A program made the position numbers and the translations under genes. The notes under the pieces are model-generated. The model saw only the letters and a list, made by a program, of their open reading frames with translations, was not told the DNA's origin and searched no databases. From Hypsibius dujardini (taxonomy: Eukaryota > Tardigrada > Eutardigrada > Parachela > Hypsibiidae), in the NCBI GenBank assembly GCA_001579985.1, contig LRSR01006008.1, positions 1 to 64,000 on the forward strand: a stretch of DNA of 64,000 bases, read 5' to 3'. The stretch's first letter is position 1. Every line of letters begins with the position of its first letter. Shown piece after piece: positions 46,744-57,272 of this stretch.

Positions 46744-47660
46744 CTTTAGCGTTACACAAGGACAGCGTACGAACTGTGTGACGTAAAATCGGTCCCTTTT
46801 CACTGCAGTTTTGGCTCTGAAGTCTACACATGTTACTAGTACTATTGTTGCTTTTTGTTGTTTGTTGTTCTGACTCGATTTCATAAAAATGGTTCAACAT
46901 TCGTATTCAAAACATCAAAAAATACGAGTATTGAAACGCTGGAAAGAACCTCATGGACTGACATTGCGGGATTTCGCTCGCCGGGAGAAGATTGGAAAGA
47001 GCTGTATCAGTCGGTGGATCAGGCAAGTTGTCTTAGGTTGATTGCTTGATTGGTTGATATCTCCAACCAAGCGATCCCTTGCTCCAACTTATCTCAAACT
47101 TATCTCGACTATTTTTAGGTTTTAGATGTCTGATTTTGTTCTTTTTATATATTGCCAGAAATGAGGCGAATCCGGTTGCAATTAAACGACGAGGTGCGGT
47201 GCATCCCGAGTTGGAAAAAGAGTTAGCGAGATGGGTGCTGGAAGAAAGATCGGTAGGACTGAAGGTGTGTGACAGCCATATTCGAGAAACAGCACTGGAG
47301 ATCGCCAAGAGGGATGATCTGGCGGAATTTCGAGCTTCAGTTGGTTGGCTGGTGAATTTTAAAAAGCGGCACAAGTTGAACTAACGATCTCCCATTCATA
47401 CGGCACGAAAAGAAACTTGACGGCAGCCGACGATGTGAGTGTTGCCACCTCGCCTTGATTGGTCCATTCATTCAATTGCTTGATGGTTCGGCTTGTTTTC
47501 AGCGTTGAATCTGAAGATGAGGATTTGAGATTAAAGAGAAGTGCTACAAGTGATTGCTTGATTAATTTGGTAGTGAACTGGGCAAGTTTTACGTGCCGCC
47601 CGGGCAATCAGTACGTCACGTGACGCTCAGACTGTCCCTGTCTAACGCGAAAGTACAGTA
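46737..47660. mobile_element. Pogo-like DNA transposon remnant carrying a DNA-binding gene
   Basis: The left end TACAGTACTTTAGCGTTACA and the right end, read on the other strand as TACTGTACTTTCGCGTTAGA, are inverted repeats. They extend to ACAAGGACAG / ACAGGGACAG. Between them lies a two-exon gene for a CENP-B-type DNA-binding protein (46889-47384). A pogo or Tigger transposase would also carry a DDE catalytic domain of several hundred residues, and there is no room for one in 924 bases. It is therefore a non-autonomous derivative that kept the DNA-binding part. The ends have diverged from each other by several bases, so it is not brand new. Confidence 0.68.
46889..47384 (+). CDS. CENP-B/pogo-type helix-turn-helix protein, 119 residues, no nuclease domain
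   Basis: The exons are 46889-47022 and 47159-47384. The only phase-compatible donor that I find is AG|GCAAGT, making this a GC-AG intron; the acceptor is TATTGCCAG. Residues 1-45 form a psq/pipsqueak-like helix-turn-helix (KHQKIRVLKRWKEP, then CISRWIRNEANP). Residues from about 55 to 119 match the CENP-B-type second DNA-binding domain (HPELEKELARWVLEERSVGL, then ASVGWLVNFKKRHKLN). In pogo/Tigger transposases these two domains bind the transposon ends and the DDE domain follows. Here the frame stops at the end of the second domain. It could act as a repressor of related transposons, be on the way to domestication, or be decayed. A GTGAGT donor at 47434 lies in a different frame, so alternative 3' structures are possible. 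Confidence 0.72.
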
Positions 47661-47944
47661 CACTTGACCGGTTATTGCAAACTAGCCCAAAATTTGTCGT
47701 ACAAATGATATGGTTTTCCAGGTCTACAGATTATGAAACATCTCAAGGTAAACAACAGAACTTAACCAAATGGATCGCACCGGTCTTTGGTCACCAGGAA
47801 AAAATACTAGTACAGTTAGACAGCTGTTAAACTATCGGGGACGGGAACCCGAGAATGTATAAAATATAGCTGCACTCAGTAATGGAATGAAAGGGCAATC
47901 AAAATCACAGCTCGGGTTGCACAATCAAAATCAGAATCGCTATA

Positions 47945-50900
47945 TCACGTGTGAAGGATCATGGCTCGGTCAATGTCGCGGTTCCGCATCCACAGACGAA
48001 CTCGTCGGACAATCAACCTTCGACGTCGAGGAAACTGAAGCAGTGAAAACATAAAACAGATAAGTAGGTAAACAGAAAAAAAGACACGCAGACATACAGG
48101 CAGACAAACAACCAAGAAAAGACACACAAACACACAGACACACAGAAATACATATAGAGAGACATACAAACAGTCAGTCAAACAGTCAGTCAAACAGTAC
48201 AGATAGACAGTCAGACAGCCAGACAGACAGAAACCGACAGAAACAGACTTACACACGAGAGACAAACAGTGATGAAGAGACATAAAAGTCTGTGTAAGAG
48301 TGTTGGACTGACGTTTTTCCTTACCAAAAGGCACAAAAATATCAAAACCAGCATTCCAGCGGATGAAATCAGGCCCAGTCGCATTAGTTCTGACTGCCAT
48401 TTCCTACAAGACAAGCTCATGTGAGAAAAAACCGCAGCATATCCAGGGTGAATCTCGATTCACAAAAGAAAGTAAGTTCGAGACAACTTACCAGGCTCGA
48501 TACTTCTCGATGTGGGAAAACGAGTTCCTGCCACCGTGTGACAATTCAAACGCCGACGACAGGGGATAAAGTGTCTGGAAAAACTGTCGCAGCGCAATTT
48601 GAATGGTGGACGCATCTTCTCGGGTGTAGTCCACCTCGTCGTTGAGACAGACATACTTCTTGGGGTGCCGCATCACTTCATGCAGTTGTTTTCGCAACAA
48701 AGAAGCGTTGTTACTGACACGGATGAACGTGAATGCCTATAAAATTAAGACGTGACATTTTAAACAGAGATGGCATGTGAGTCTGGCTGTTTGTTTGACT
48801 GCGTGTCTGTCTATCTGTCTACCTGTCTGTTTGTCTGTTTGTCTGTCTGTGTGTCTGTCTGTCTCTGTCTCTCTGTCTCTCTGTCTCTCTGTCTGTCTCT
48901 CTGTCTGTCTGTCTGTCTGTCTGCTTTGTCCTGAGTACTCGTACATCGTACCTCCATATCAGCACTGGTGCGAAATTTGAAACGCTTGCTCTTTCCTAAC
49001 TGAGCGGCCAGCGCTTTCTTCACACCATCACAAGCCAGTACATCCTTCTTCGAGATTTCAAAGCTTAATGCATCCGGCAGTGTGAGATGATCGGCCGCGG
49101 GTTGGTCACCCAAGGCAAAACTTCGAGTGCAATTTTGAATAATGCCACGGAAGTCTCGCAGTTGCGAGTCGGTTAGCTCATCATCAGACGATTTGACCGC
49201 TGCCAGATAAATTTCCAGCACGTTCCACGACCCGGAGTGATCGGTGTCGATCTCGTCAAATAGTTCGCTCATCTCCAATTCGTCTTGCACGTTCATCACG
49301 TAATGAAAGTAGGAGAATGCGAACCTATAAATCAATCACTGACAGAGATGAATCAAGCACAAACATGAAAGGATAATCAGACACAGAAAGCAGGCAAGAA
49401 AAGCAAGCAGACATGACTCCATCGGTTAGTTGGATAGACAGACAAACATAAAGGCAAGCAGGCAGACAGACAAGCAGACAGATAAGCAGAGCCCTGACGT
49501 ACTGCATATCATTGGGACTTCGAATACGTGTGCCTGATGTCTCATCAAACTCCACAGCAAACTTCTTCTGCAGTTCCTCCATCACCCTGCGGTCCACAAA
49601 GTGGGGAACATGCCCCGGTACTTTTCTGGACTCAATTCCAAAGGCGTCGTTGTACAGCCGGTTAACATGTCGGAGAGAGTCGGCATAGGCATCCTTATAC
49701 TGGAGACCACTTTTCGTCTTGTACTTCGGTCTGCCGTAAACCATCTTGGTGGTTCCGCTTCCGCGACCCAACTTTTGCGTCCATGTTTCTGCCTCGTCAT
49801 GAAACTTAACGTTGGTAATTGTGGTTACCGCAGATTCAATGACAGTTGTCGAAGTACGAGGAGAGGTCGCTAGACGGGTGTAGGATGAATTCATGGTAAT
49901 TCCTAATAAAGCTGCTCTACGCTTTTCCAATCCGTATTCCGTGAGATCACCTGTTTTATAAGTGCAAACATGTTTGTACAATGAAAAGTAGACGATGGTA
50001 AAGGCATTCGTTCGTCTTGGTTTGTCCGTGCGAGTGTCTATTTGACTGCCTGTCTGTCTGCCTGTCTGTCTACATGTACGTCTATAGGTCTGTATGTATG
50101 TCTGTCTACATTTCTGTCTGCCTGCCTGCCTGCCTGTCTGTCAGTCTGTCAGCCTGTAGGCCTGCTTATCTGTTTGTCTTTTATTATCACTGCCAGTACT
50201 TCATTTGGCCTGTCAACCTGTCTACCTGCCAGCCCATTTCTGATCAAATTATCAACTTGATTCGATTCAGTGTACCTGCATGAAACATGCCCAACAACCG
50301 TTCCACTGTCATGGCCGGCGACAGTCCGGCTATGTCCGCAGATTCCCGAAGAATCGGGTTTGGAGATCTGGAAAATGGAAGAATAAGAGATCAATAAATT
50401 CGTCAACTTCAGCAAGGGGCCTGTATCGCCCTCATTCACCTCTTATCTTCCGGGATCGGAAGGAAAGTGATAAGATTTTCAGCTGGAAGCTCGTCTTCTT
50501 CCACGGGAGCTTCGGTGACGTCGGCTGGAGTCGAGTCAAAATAGACGGTAACCTCAAATGTCTGTAAGACGGACAGATGCATTATCAGCGAAACATTAAA
50601 CGAGGCATTATCGAAGTCTCTTTAAATAAAATTAATGAATCAGTTACTTTACCAGCGCCGCATCGTCTTCGGAGGAATAAGAGAGCGTAAATACAGTTGA
50701 GCCCGTCGCGTTCAAGTGCAGCAACATGACAATTGCCCCCTTCTTGGGATAGACCGCGACGGTGCGGATGCCTTTAGCCTGTTTGTACGTTCCCTCCTTC
50801 AACGTCACGTTCTTGTTCGCAACAATACCGGAAGCGTTGAAAAGGACCGCGAAAGCTCCAACTGGAGATTTATAGACGGATATCGAGTCGATCAGTTGGA

Positions 50901-53900
50901 TGACAGGCAGATCAGTAAGCTTGTCCAGTCCACAGTCGCCGGCGTCAAAGGCACATTCCGGGTGGTTACATACGGCGTCGCAGTATCTGTCAGCCAACCA
51001 GGCATTCAGACATCCGGGGCGGCAGGTGCCTGCAAAGATAATTGGTTCAGGAACAGTAAGTGAAGCCGATACATGAAAAAAAGTGCAATGCAGATTTAGA
51101 CAGACAGACAAACAAAAAAACAAACAGACAGACGGACAAACAAACAGACATGCAGACAGACAAAGACCCAAACGGAGAAATAAATAAAACACTGGGTCGT
51201 ACCAATGATGAATGATTCCCCAGATGTGAAGTCATCATCATCATCCACGTCAGGAATTACTGTCTTATTCACACAGTCTCCTCCATCAAAGCTGCACATC
51301 GCGTTGTTACAAGTGGAATCGCAGAACCCGTCGCGAATCCATCCGGCCGGACAACCTTCCGCACACGCGGGCACCTGGAAAAGTTAATTAAACACTTAAA
51401 CTGAATTCAAGATAAATGACAAAGGAAAGTCCAACCACGAGAACTGGATGTAATAAACTCACGTACATGCCAGCTAAGATGCACCTAAAGAGGACAAAAT
51501 ATGATTGCAGGACATGCGTAATGGGGAGCAGGCGGAAACCGCAGGCCGATAAAAGCGTACTTTATACCCCTCCGAGTGGGAGAAGAAATCCTCCGGCAAG
51601 ACGTCCTGCGTGAGCAGTACGTCATCGTTGAAATATAAAAACTAGAAGGAAAAAGAATGTAAACTGAATTTAAATGCACTACCATAAATGCAGCCCAATT
51701 TCGTGAAACAAATGCGAACCTTATCAGATAAACCAGGAATCCGATGGAGGTGGGACTCGATGGCCGAGGAAGAAAATGTCGGTAAATGACTTTTATTCAA
51801 GAAAATCTCCTAGAAATTGCAATAAAACTACATCATTATCCCTCTACCCGAATATCTGTACACACCCAATGCTCACCTCATGCGTCACAATCTGGACCCT
51901 CGAATTATCTAAATCCAGCCAATGCGGAACCTGCCCATTGGTCACGATGTAGATTCGGCGTACCCAACCGGCGTGCTTTTCCAATGACCGAATGGAATAC
52001 CGAAGCTCCTCATTGTCCTGCAAAATGAAAAGCAATAGATACTTAATATACAAATAAAAAAATCAAATTCAACAAAACAATTCTACAATAAAACTAACAA
52101 ATTCAAACAGCATTACAATTAATTTAATAATAGCTGAAATAAATAAAGTTGCACACACAAACCAAGCTTCAAACTTAAATACACAATACACCATCTAAAA
52201 TAGCAACGAAAAAATCATACCTTGAAACGACTGAGCCGCATTTCGTTGTCCAAAGCACTAGGCTGAATGTCTCCCAGCAGGCACACTTCCGCTACATCAA
52301 GCTGCCGTCCATCACCCAAAGTAATCGTCCGAACAACCTTTAAATCTCTCAACAACCCGCTTGACTCCTCAAAATAAACAATCGCCAAGTGCTTCGAGCG
52401 ATAGAAGTCCACCCTCCGAAGTTTCGTTCGTAACGACCACGGAAGCGCCCCTTCCAGCTCCTCCTTCCGCACGTCCGCACCTACATTGATGACCATCCGA
52501 ACAAACTCAACTTTCACGCAGCTCACTTCAGGAATATCTTTCGCCCTAGCGGTGAGGTGGGCAGAATGGAAAGTAAATTTGCGGTCGTTGACCAGCAAGG
52601 AGCGCTCCTCGAGGAGTCCGTCCAGATCAAAGGACTCTTCCACCAACGCGAAAGTTTGATTAGCGTTGGCGAGTGTGTAGGCGGTAATGTTCGGCGTGGG
52701 GATGTCATCAAGGATCTCGCTAAGGTCGGGAAGGGTGATGGTGGGCGTGATGATAACCGCTCGGGCTTGGACGCAGTACGACGAGCCGCATTGAGCACTC
52801 TGCGGAATCTTCCCTGACTCATCTGTTGGTAGCGGTTGATGATCGCCAAAGTGGCTTAAATCCGCATTTCTACGCTCCGAAATAGCGAGGCGGTCACTGT
52901 GAGAACCTGCAACGAACGAGAAAAAAATAATTGGCGCAAAGTCTTACACGTTATCATTTGCTTGATTGATGGATTGACGCAACCACCATTGCAAAAAACA
53001 CAGCTGAGGTCGTCGCTCTCGGTATCTTTCATTTTTCACGAAAATTTACCTGCCCTCAAACTCGATAAAATGGTTGATTCGAAAAAATTATTTCATAATC
53101 GAACTTCCAAAAGCAACGAAAAATTCCACCGAAAAACACGAGTAACAAAACTTCGAACAACAGCAACCCATCTGCTTGGTGATTGGTTGATTGACGGAAA
53201 TACCCACGTCAATGACGTCATTCCCTAGCCGCGGCCTTCGAGCTCGGAATCCTACAGTTTCCGCGAAACCTTTACCAAAAATTGTGCAAAAGTGCATAAA
53301 TAAATTCCGGTCATTGCTGCAAAAGCCGAAGTCTCATAATATCACACATAAAACAAAACAACAACGGTAAAAACAACACGGAATCAAATGAAATGCCCTT
53401 GAACGATCGGTTGATTGACACACTACCTTCATATCTAGCCTCGAGGGCGTAGCTGTCGAACTCCCTCGTCCGAAGTGGAATGGAATATTACAATAGAAAC
53501 GGAATCAGTTTCGAAAAATCACCGGAAGATTACAAGGTGTTAAGGAGTTCACCAAATTTTCGCAATCGCAATGAAATGATATTTGAGTTTGACACCAAAA
53601 ATTTAAAACGTCAACATGCAAGGTACGGCCTTCGCTTGATTGATCGATTAACGAACATTTTCACTAGTATTTTCTACCCGAGCACGACCCAGTCGCATTA
53701 ATCCGTGAATCTGATCTATTGATTGATCTCTTGTCTGTCACTCACCGTTACTTCTTCCCGCCGCCGCCGTGTTCCTATACAACTCCATCTGTTCCTGATG
53801 CCACGGGTCCGACCCGTTGACCCAGGTATAAACCACATCGATAGGCACATTATAGCACAACTGCCGCTCGAAGGAACGCCCGAGGATATTGTTACTCGCG

Positions 53901-54082
53901 CCAGAGGATCGCTCCAACAGCCGGTACTTGTCGACACTCCATTCCAATACGGTCTCACTCAACTGCAGCACCGAGATAACAAGCAACACCAATGTCACTA
54001 TGGTTACTGCGAGGGCTTTCTGGGAGTGGAGCAGGTCGATCACGTGCTGGTGCAGCAGTTTGCGAAGATTTAGAGGGAGCAT
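47945..54082 (-). CDS. GNPTAB: N-acetylglucosamine-1-phosphotransferase subunits alpha/beta (15 exons, complete)
   Basis: GNPTAB is a Golgi membrane enzyme that transfers GlcNAc-1-phosphate to mannose on lysosomal hydrolases, the first step of the mannose-6-phosphate tag. Exons: 54082-53746, 52906-52221, 52017-51877, 51809-51720, 51641-51561, 51484-51467, 51374-51203, 51029-50653, 50561-50440, 50367-50276, 49950-49503, 49324-48952, 48736-48492, 48403-48325 and 48034-47945. They give 1116 residues (human 1256). An N-terminal membrane anchor spans about 23-41. Stealth motifs include [13 protein letters not shown] (81-93), [19 protein letters not shown] (from 342), FLYFNDDV and [10 protein letters not shown]. 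Two LNR/Notch repeats ([16 protein letters not shown] and [13 protein letters not shown]) fall at about 455-545. An EF-hand-like DEIDTDHSG lies in exon 12, and a C-terminal membrane helix (about 1068-1087) precedes a basic tail. Exon 6 is only 18 nt. Confidence 0.95.
48060..48250. repeat. (ACAG)n-rich block in GNPTAB intron 14
   Basis: Plus-strand ACACACAGACACACAG, GTCAGTCAAACAGTCAG and CAGACAGACAG units lie in the last intron of GNPTAB. The polarity is complementary to the CTGT block at 48780-48925. Confidence 0.7.
48780..48925. repeat. (CTGT)n-rich block in GNPTAB intron 12
   Basis: Plus-strand CTGTCTGT, CTCTGTCTCTCTGTCTCT and CTGTCTGTCTGTCTGT units fill most of the intron between exons 49324-48952 and 48736-48492. 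Confidence 0.85.
50030..50170. repeat. (CTGT)n-rich block in GNPTAB intron 10
   Basis: Plus-strand CTGCCTGTCTGTCTGCC and GTCTGCCTGCCTGCCTGCC units lie in the intron upstream of exon 49950-49503. The next intron (49502-49325) instead contains ACAG units (about 49430-49490). Confidence 0.8.
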
Positions 54083-55893
54083 GGGGAAGAATTGGGATGA
54101 TGATATTTGACACTTCGGCTGAAGAAGATGAGTGCGTCACGAAGAAATTCATCATCTCAGAGGATACTCGTCAGGTACTGATGATTGAAACTATGGTAAG
54201 CATATCGTATCGTGAGAAATTAAATTAATCGCATTCTCGCTCCAAAGTTCATATTACCGTACTGATTATTTCTGTTGGAACGCCAGTGACTTTTGCAGTA
54301 GTGAATCAAGCAATCAATGAGAATCAGCGCACAGGATCCTCTGGACTTACTCACCGGAAGTGGCGAAATCCCAATTGGAATTAATAGTGTGTAAGACCTA
54401 AGGCGAATATACAGTAGTTCCAATTCCATTGAGGTGATCCGACGTGGAATTTGTGAAACTGCTCCACTTCAATCTGATGCGTAGCGTGCGCGTGCAAGGA
54501 TACTCATTTAAATTAATGTTGTATTGTATGTGACCGGTGGAGTTGCACAAAATAACCGCAAGAAAGCACCAGGAGAAAGAAATGAAATGATATGAAATAT
54601 CTACTGCGACGCGAAAGCCTGCGGGTCCGCGGGCCCGCGCATCCAGTGCTTTCGTATACTGTAAACCTCCAGAAAATAACTCCTAAGTCACGCCTCTTAT
54701 CTTCCACAGTGAAACGTCTCCAGCCACTAGATACATCGACCGTCAGGGTGATTGCTGCAACATGGAATGAGATGAAGCGCATGAGCGGATGCATGAAATC
54801 AAGGGTGCGCGGAGGTCTCAAATCCTTGAGCGGTAAATTTAATCCCTCTCCAGCGTCGTTTTTCAGGCTTAAGCTAAAAGTTCCCTTCCCTTTTCTATTT
54901 CCCCCCTGCCTGCCTGCCTGCCTACTTACACAACTACCTGCCTATCTGTCTGCCTGTTTGTCTGTCTGCCTGCCTGGCTGCCTACCTATCCACCTACCTG
55001 CCTACCTACTTGCCTGCCTGCTGCTTGGGTGTATCGAAACTGCGGAAGTTCCATGTTGTAAGTTCCATCTGGAAGTTCTAACTTAGAACTGGAACTTCCA
55101 AGTTTCACCCTAGGTGGCGCTACTGTCTTCTGTCTTCGATTCTGTAGTGGCGTGGATTGGCCCCAGTCAACTGCAACTTTTTTGAGCCAAAATACAAAAT
55201 GAACATACAATAGAAAAGTAACGATCTAACAACATGATTGAGGATAACGAAATAAAAGTGTAACTAGTACAAGAATAGAGTTCATCATCAGTTTTGGTAA
55301 AGGTAAGGATGAGAAGGAGGGCGAAAGGTTGAATGTAAACTGCTGTCTTCCATGCCGAAATAGCCCTATGCAGAAGCGCAAACCAGACAAAAAACCAGCC
55401 ATATATATGCCAAAGCATCAGACCAACCCTGCTCATTAGGTACTGGCTAGTGGTATCGATCTAACGGGGTACATTTGTTTTAAGCCGTGAATCCCGTGAG
55501 AAATGTGTTAGGTTCTCGTAGGATAGCAAAAAATGGACATTCAGAATAAGGACTAAATGGAATATATATCAACTGGACGGCCGTCCCATTGATATTGATA
55601 TGTATAGACGGCTGGAACAGAAACTGAAAGAAATCAACAGTGTGATAAGCCGAAGGATCAAGGACAAATTCGCAGAGTATATGACGGTGTCATCTTCGAG
55701 TCCACCGGGCAAGGTCGTCTGTAGGGGGGATGATCCACAAACAGTCATTGACTAAATTCGGATATCCTCGGGAAGACTAGGATGGCGACCTGGATGGGCT
55801 TCTCCGTGATGAGCACACAACACGGCCGGAAACGAGAGAAAGAACAAGACAACCGATGGAAAGTTTATTACAATTGAATTTTAGTTTAGCAAA
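54083..55893. other. Intergenic stretch upstream of GNPTAB with one unassigned open frame
   Basis: No recognisable gene is present. A CTGCCTGCCTGT-type block lies at about 54907-55020. A paired motif GAAGTTCCA / TGGAAGTTC occurs at 55045-55100. On the plus strand, 55522-55755 is open for 77 codons without a start ATG at its head. It encodes a hydrophilic stretch including YQLDGRPIDIDMYRRLEQKL, which looks protein-like. A CGTAG acceptor-like sequence precedes it, so it could be an exon of an unseen gene or a decayed element. I cannot assign it. Confidence 0.35.
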
Positions 55894-56394
55894 TCAATTA
55901 GATTGGACAACGACTAGTGCTTGCCACGGGAGACTGGGCACGCTGGACCCAACAACTGCGGCGATTAGTTCGTCGATTTCGCCTTGTTTCAGCCCACAGT
56001 TGCACTCCCGGACTTTCTGCGTAATCTGATCGGCTGGGGCCACATTTGCCGCGGCCAAGGCCCTGATGTACTGCTTGAAGGGTTCCTTGAAGGCACACCC
56101 CTTGCTCTTGCAGCCGCCTCGGTTCCACGCGCCGAGACCGGTGCAGGCAATGTCCCCCGTCCACTTCCACTGCCAGCGGTGAAAGCCTCCCCGCAAGTTC
56201 CATTTACATGGATAACCAAAAGCATCCCACGACTTTTTCTCCGCCAGGAGCTCTCGCAGACCCGGGTAGGCCACTTCCTTCAGCATCTTAATGAAGTCGG
56301 CGACTTCAGCGTCAGTCTGACACGAAACGGAATACTCGTGCAGAACGACAGAGAGCACGGCAAACGCCGCCAGACTTCTAAGGCGTAAGGCCAT
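55894..56394 (-). CDS. Secreted ALF-like (anti-lipopolysaccharide factor) protein, intronless
   Basis: This is a 166-residue predicted secreted protein. Residues 1 to about 25 form a signal peptide (MALRLRSLAAFAVLSVVLHE, ending near SVSC). The central part matches the ALF fold. Two cysteines enclose exactly 20 residues (PCKWNLRGGFHRW, then QWKWTGDIAC), the same spacing as the lipid-A-binding hairpin of horseshoe-crab ALF, with the WxWKxxG core in the same register. A helix-like segment GCAFKEPFKQYIRALAAANV follows, where ALFs have their C-terminal helix. It differs from typical ALFs in having four extra cysteines after the hairpin (GGCKSKGC and ECNC) and a longer C-terminus. Known ALFs bind lipopolysaccharide and act in innate immunity. 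Activity here is inferred only. No intron is needed to explain the frame. Confidence 0.72.
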   Translation of the reverse strand: MALRLRSLAAFAVLSVVLHEYSVSCQTDAEVADFIKMLKEVAYPGLRELLAEKKSWDAFGYPCKWNLRGGFHRWQWKWTGDIACTGLGAWNRGGCKSKGCAFKEPFKQYIRALAAANVAPADQITQKVRECNCGLKQGEIDELIAAVVGSSVPSLPWQALVVVQSN

Positions 56395-57272
56395 TGTCAG
56401 CTCGACCTCAAATCAAGTCACTTTAAACACAAAAATATCAATCAATCGATAAGTGTACGTGGAACAAAAATTTATGATCAAAGGCGGAGACGGAAACCGA
56501 ATGGACAAATGTTATGATCAAACTCTTTTACCCTTTAGCTTTTATGAGTTTTCTACAGATGCCGGTCAACCGTATGGGGCGCAGCTATTTGACAACTGGG
56601 CGGAAAATACGTCAGCTGAAGGCCGAAGTACGCGGAAACACCAACAAATAAGTGTGTGTCACTGACGGCAAGGCCATTTAGGAGAATTTCAATGTCTACA
56701 GTACAGATTTAATCTGGCTCTCAAATCAGGGGCATTCAAATTCATTGCCTGTGGAATGCCTTCATGGTTCTTCAGTTTCTCACCATCTACCTGCCTGCAT
56801 GTCTCTCTGTTTATCTGTCTATCTGTCAAACTATCTATTTGTCCATCTATCTGTCTGTCCATCTGTCTGTCTGCCTGCCTGTGTATCCCAATGACTTTTC
56901 TGTATGTCTGAAAGTTTGCCACAGACTCAGTTTGGCCATCTAATGAACTTGTCGACGGTGGATGACTAATGAGCAAAAAATCAGTACTTTTACTGCAGTA
57001 CAGACACATGTTACCTGCTACGTTGCATGGCACTGGTAAGAGGTAACGGTCTAGAATGAAACCAACTACAACAGCAGGAGACAGTTCGGATTTGAAAAGG
57101 TCAAATGACTAAAATATCTCTCTTTAAAATTAATAATACTATTCCGTAGACACTAGCGCTAGTCGCGTGACTGAAAAAGGAAGAATTAATTTCTTTAAAA
57201 AAAAGAAATAACAAGAAAGCATAATGATCGGCCATAGAAAGGGCAGTACGACAAGGCACCGAGCGCACTGCA
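56395..57272. other. Intergenic stretch with a CTGT block
   Basis: No gene is visible. Imperfect ATCTGTCTATCTGTC and CTGTCTGTCTGCCTGCCTG units occur at about 56780-56882. The stretch should include the promoter of the ALF-like gene and the 3' end of ALDH4A1. Confidence 0.45.

Noticed and set aside
48737-48950. Open frames of Arg-Gln-Thr-Asp or Cys-Leu-Ser-Val repeats on both strands
   Set aside because: These are artefacts of the CTGT/ACAG array in a GNPTAB intron.
55167-55436. Hydrophobic minus-strand frame that resembles a membrane protein fragment
   Set aside because: It has no family motif and is short. It may be chance in T-rich DNA.
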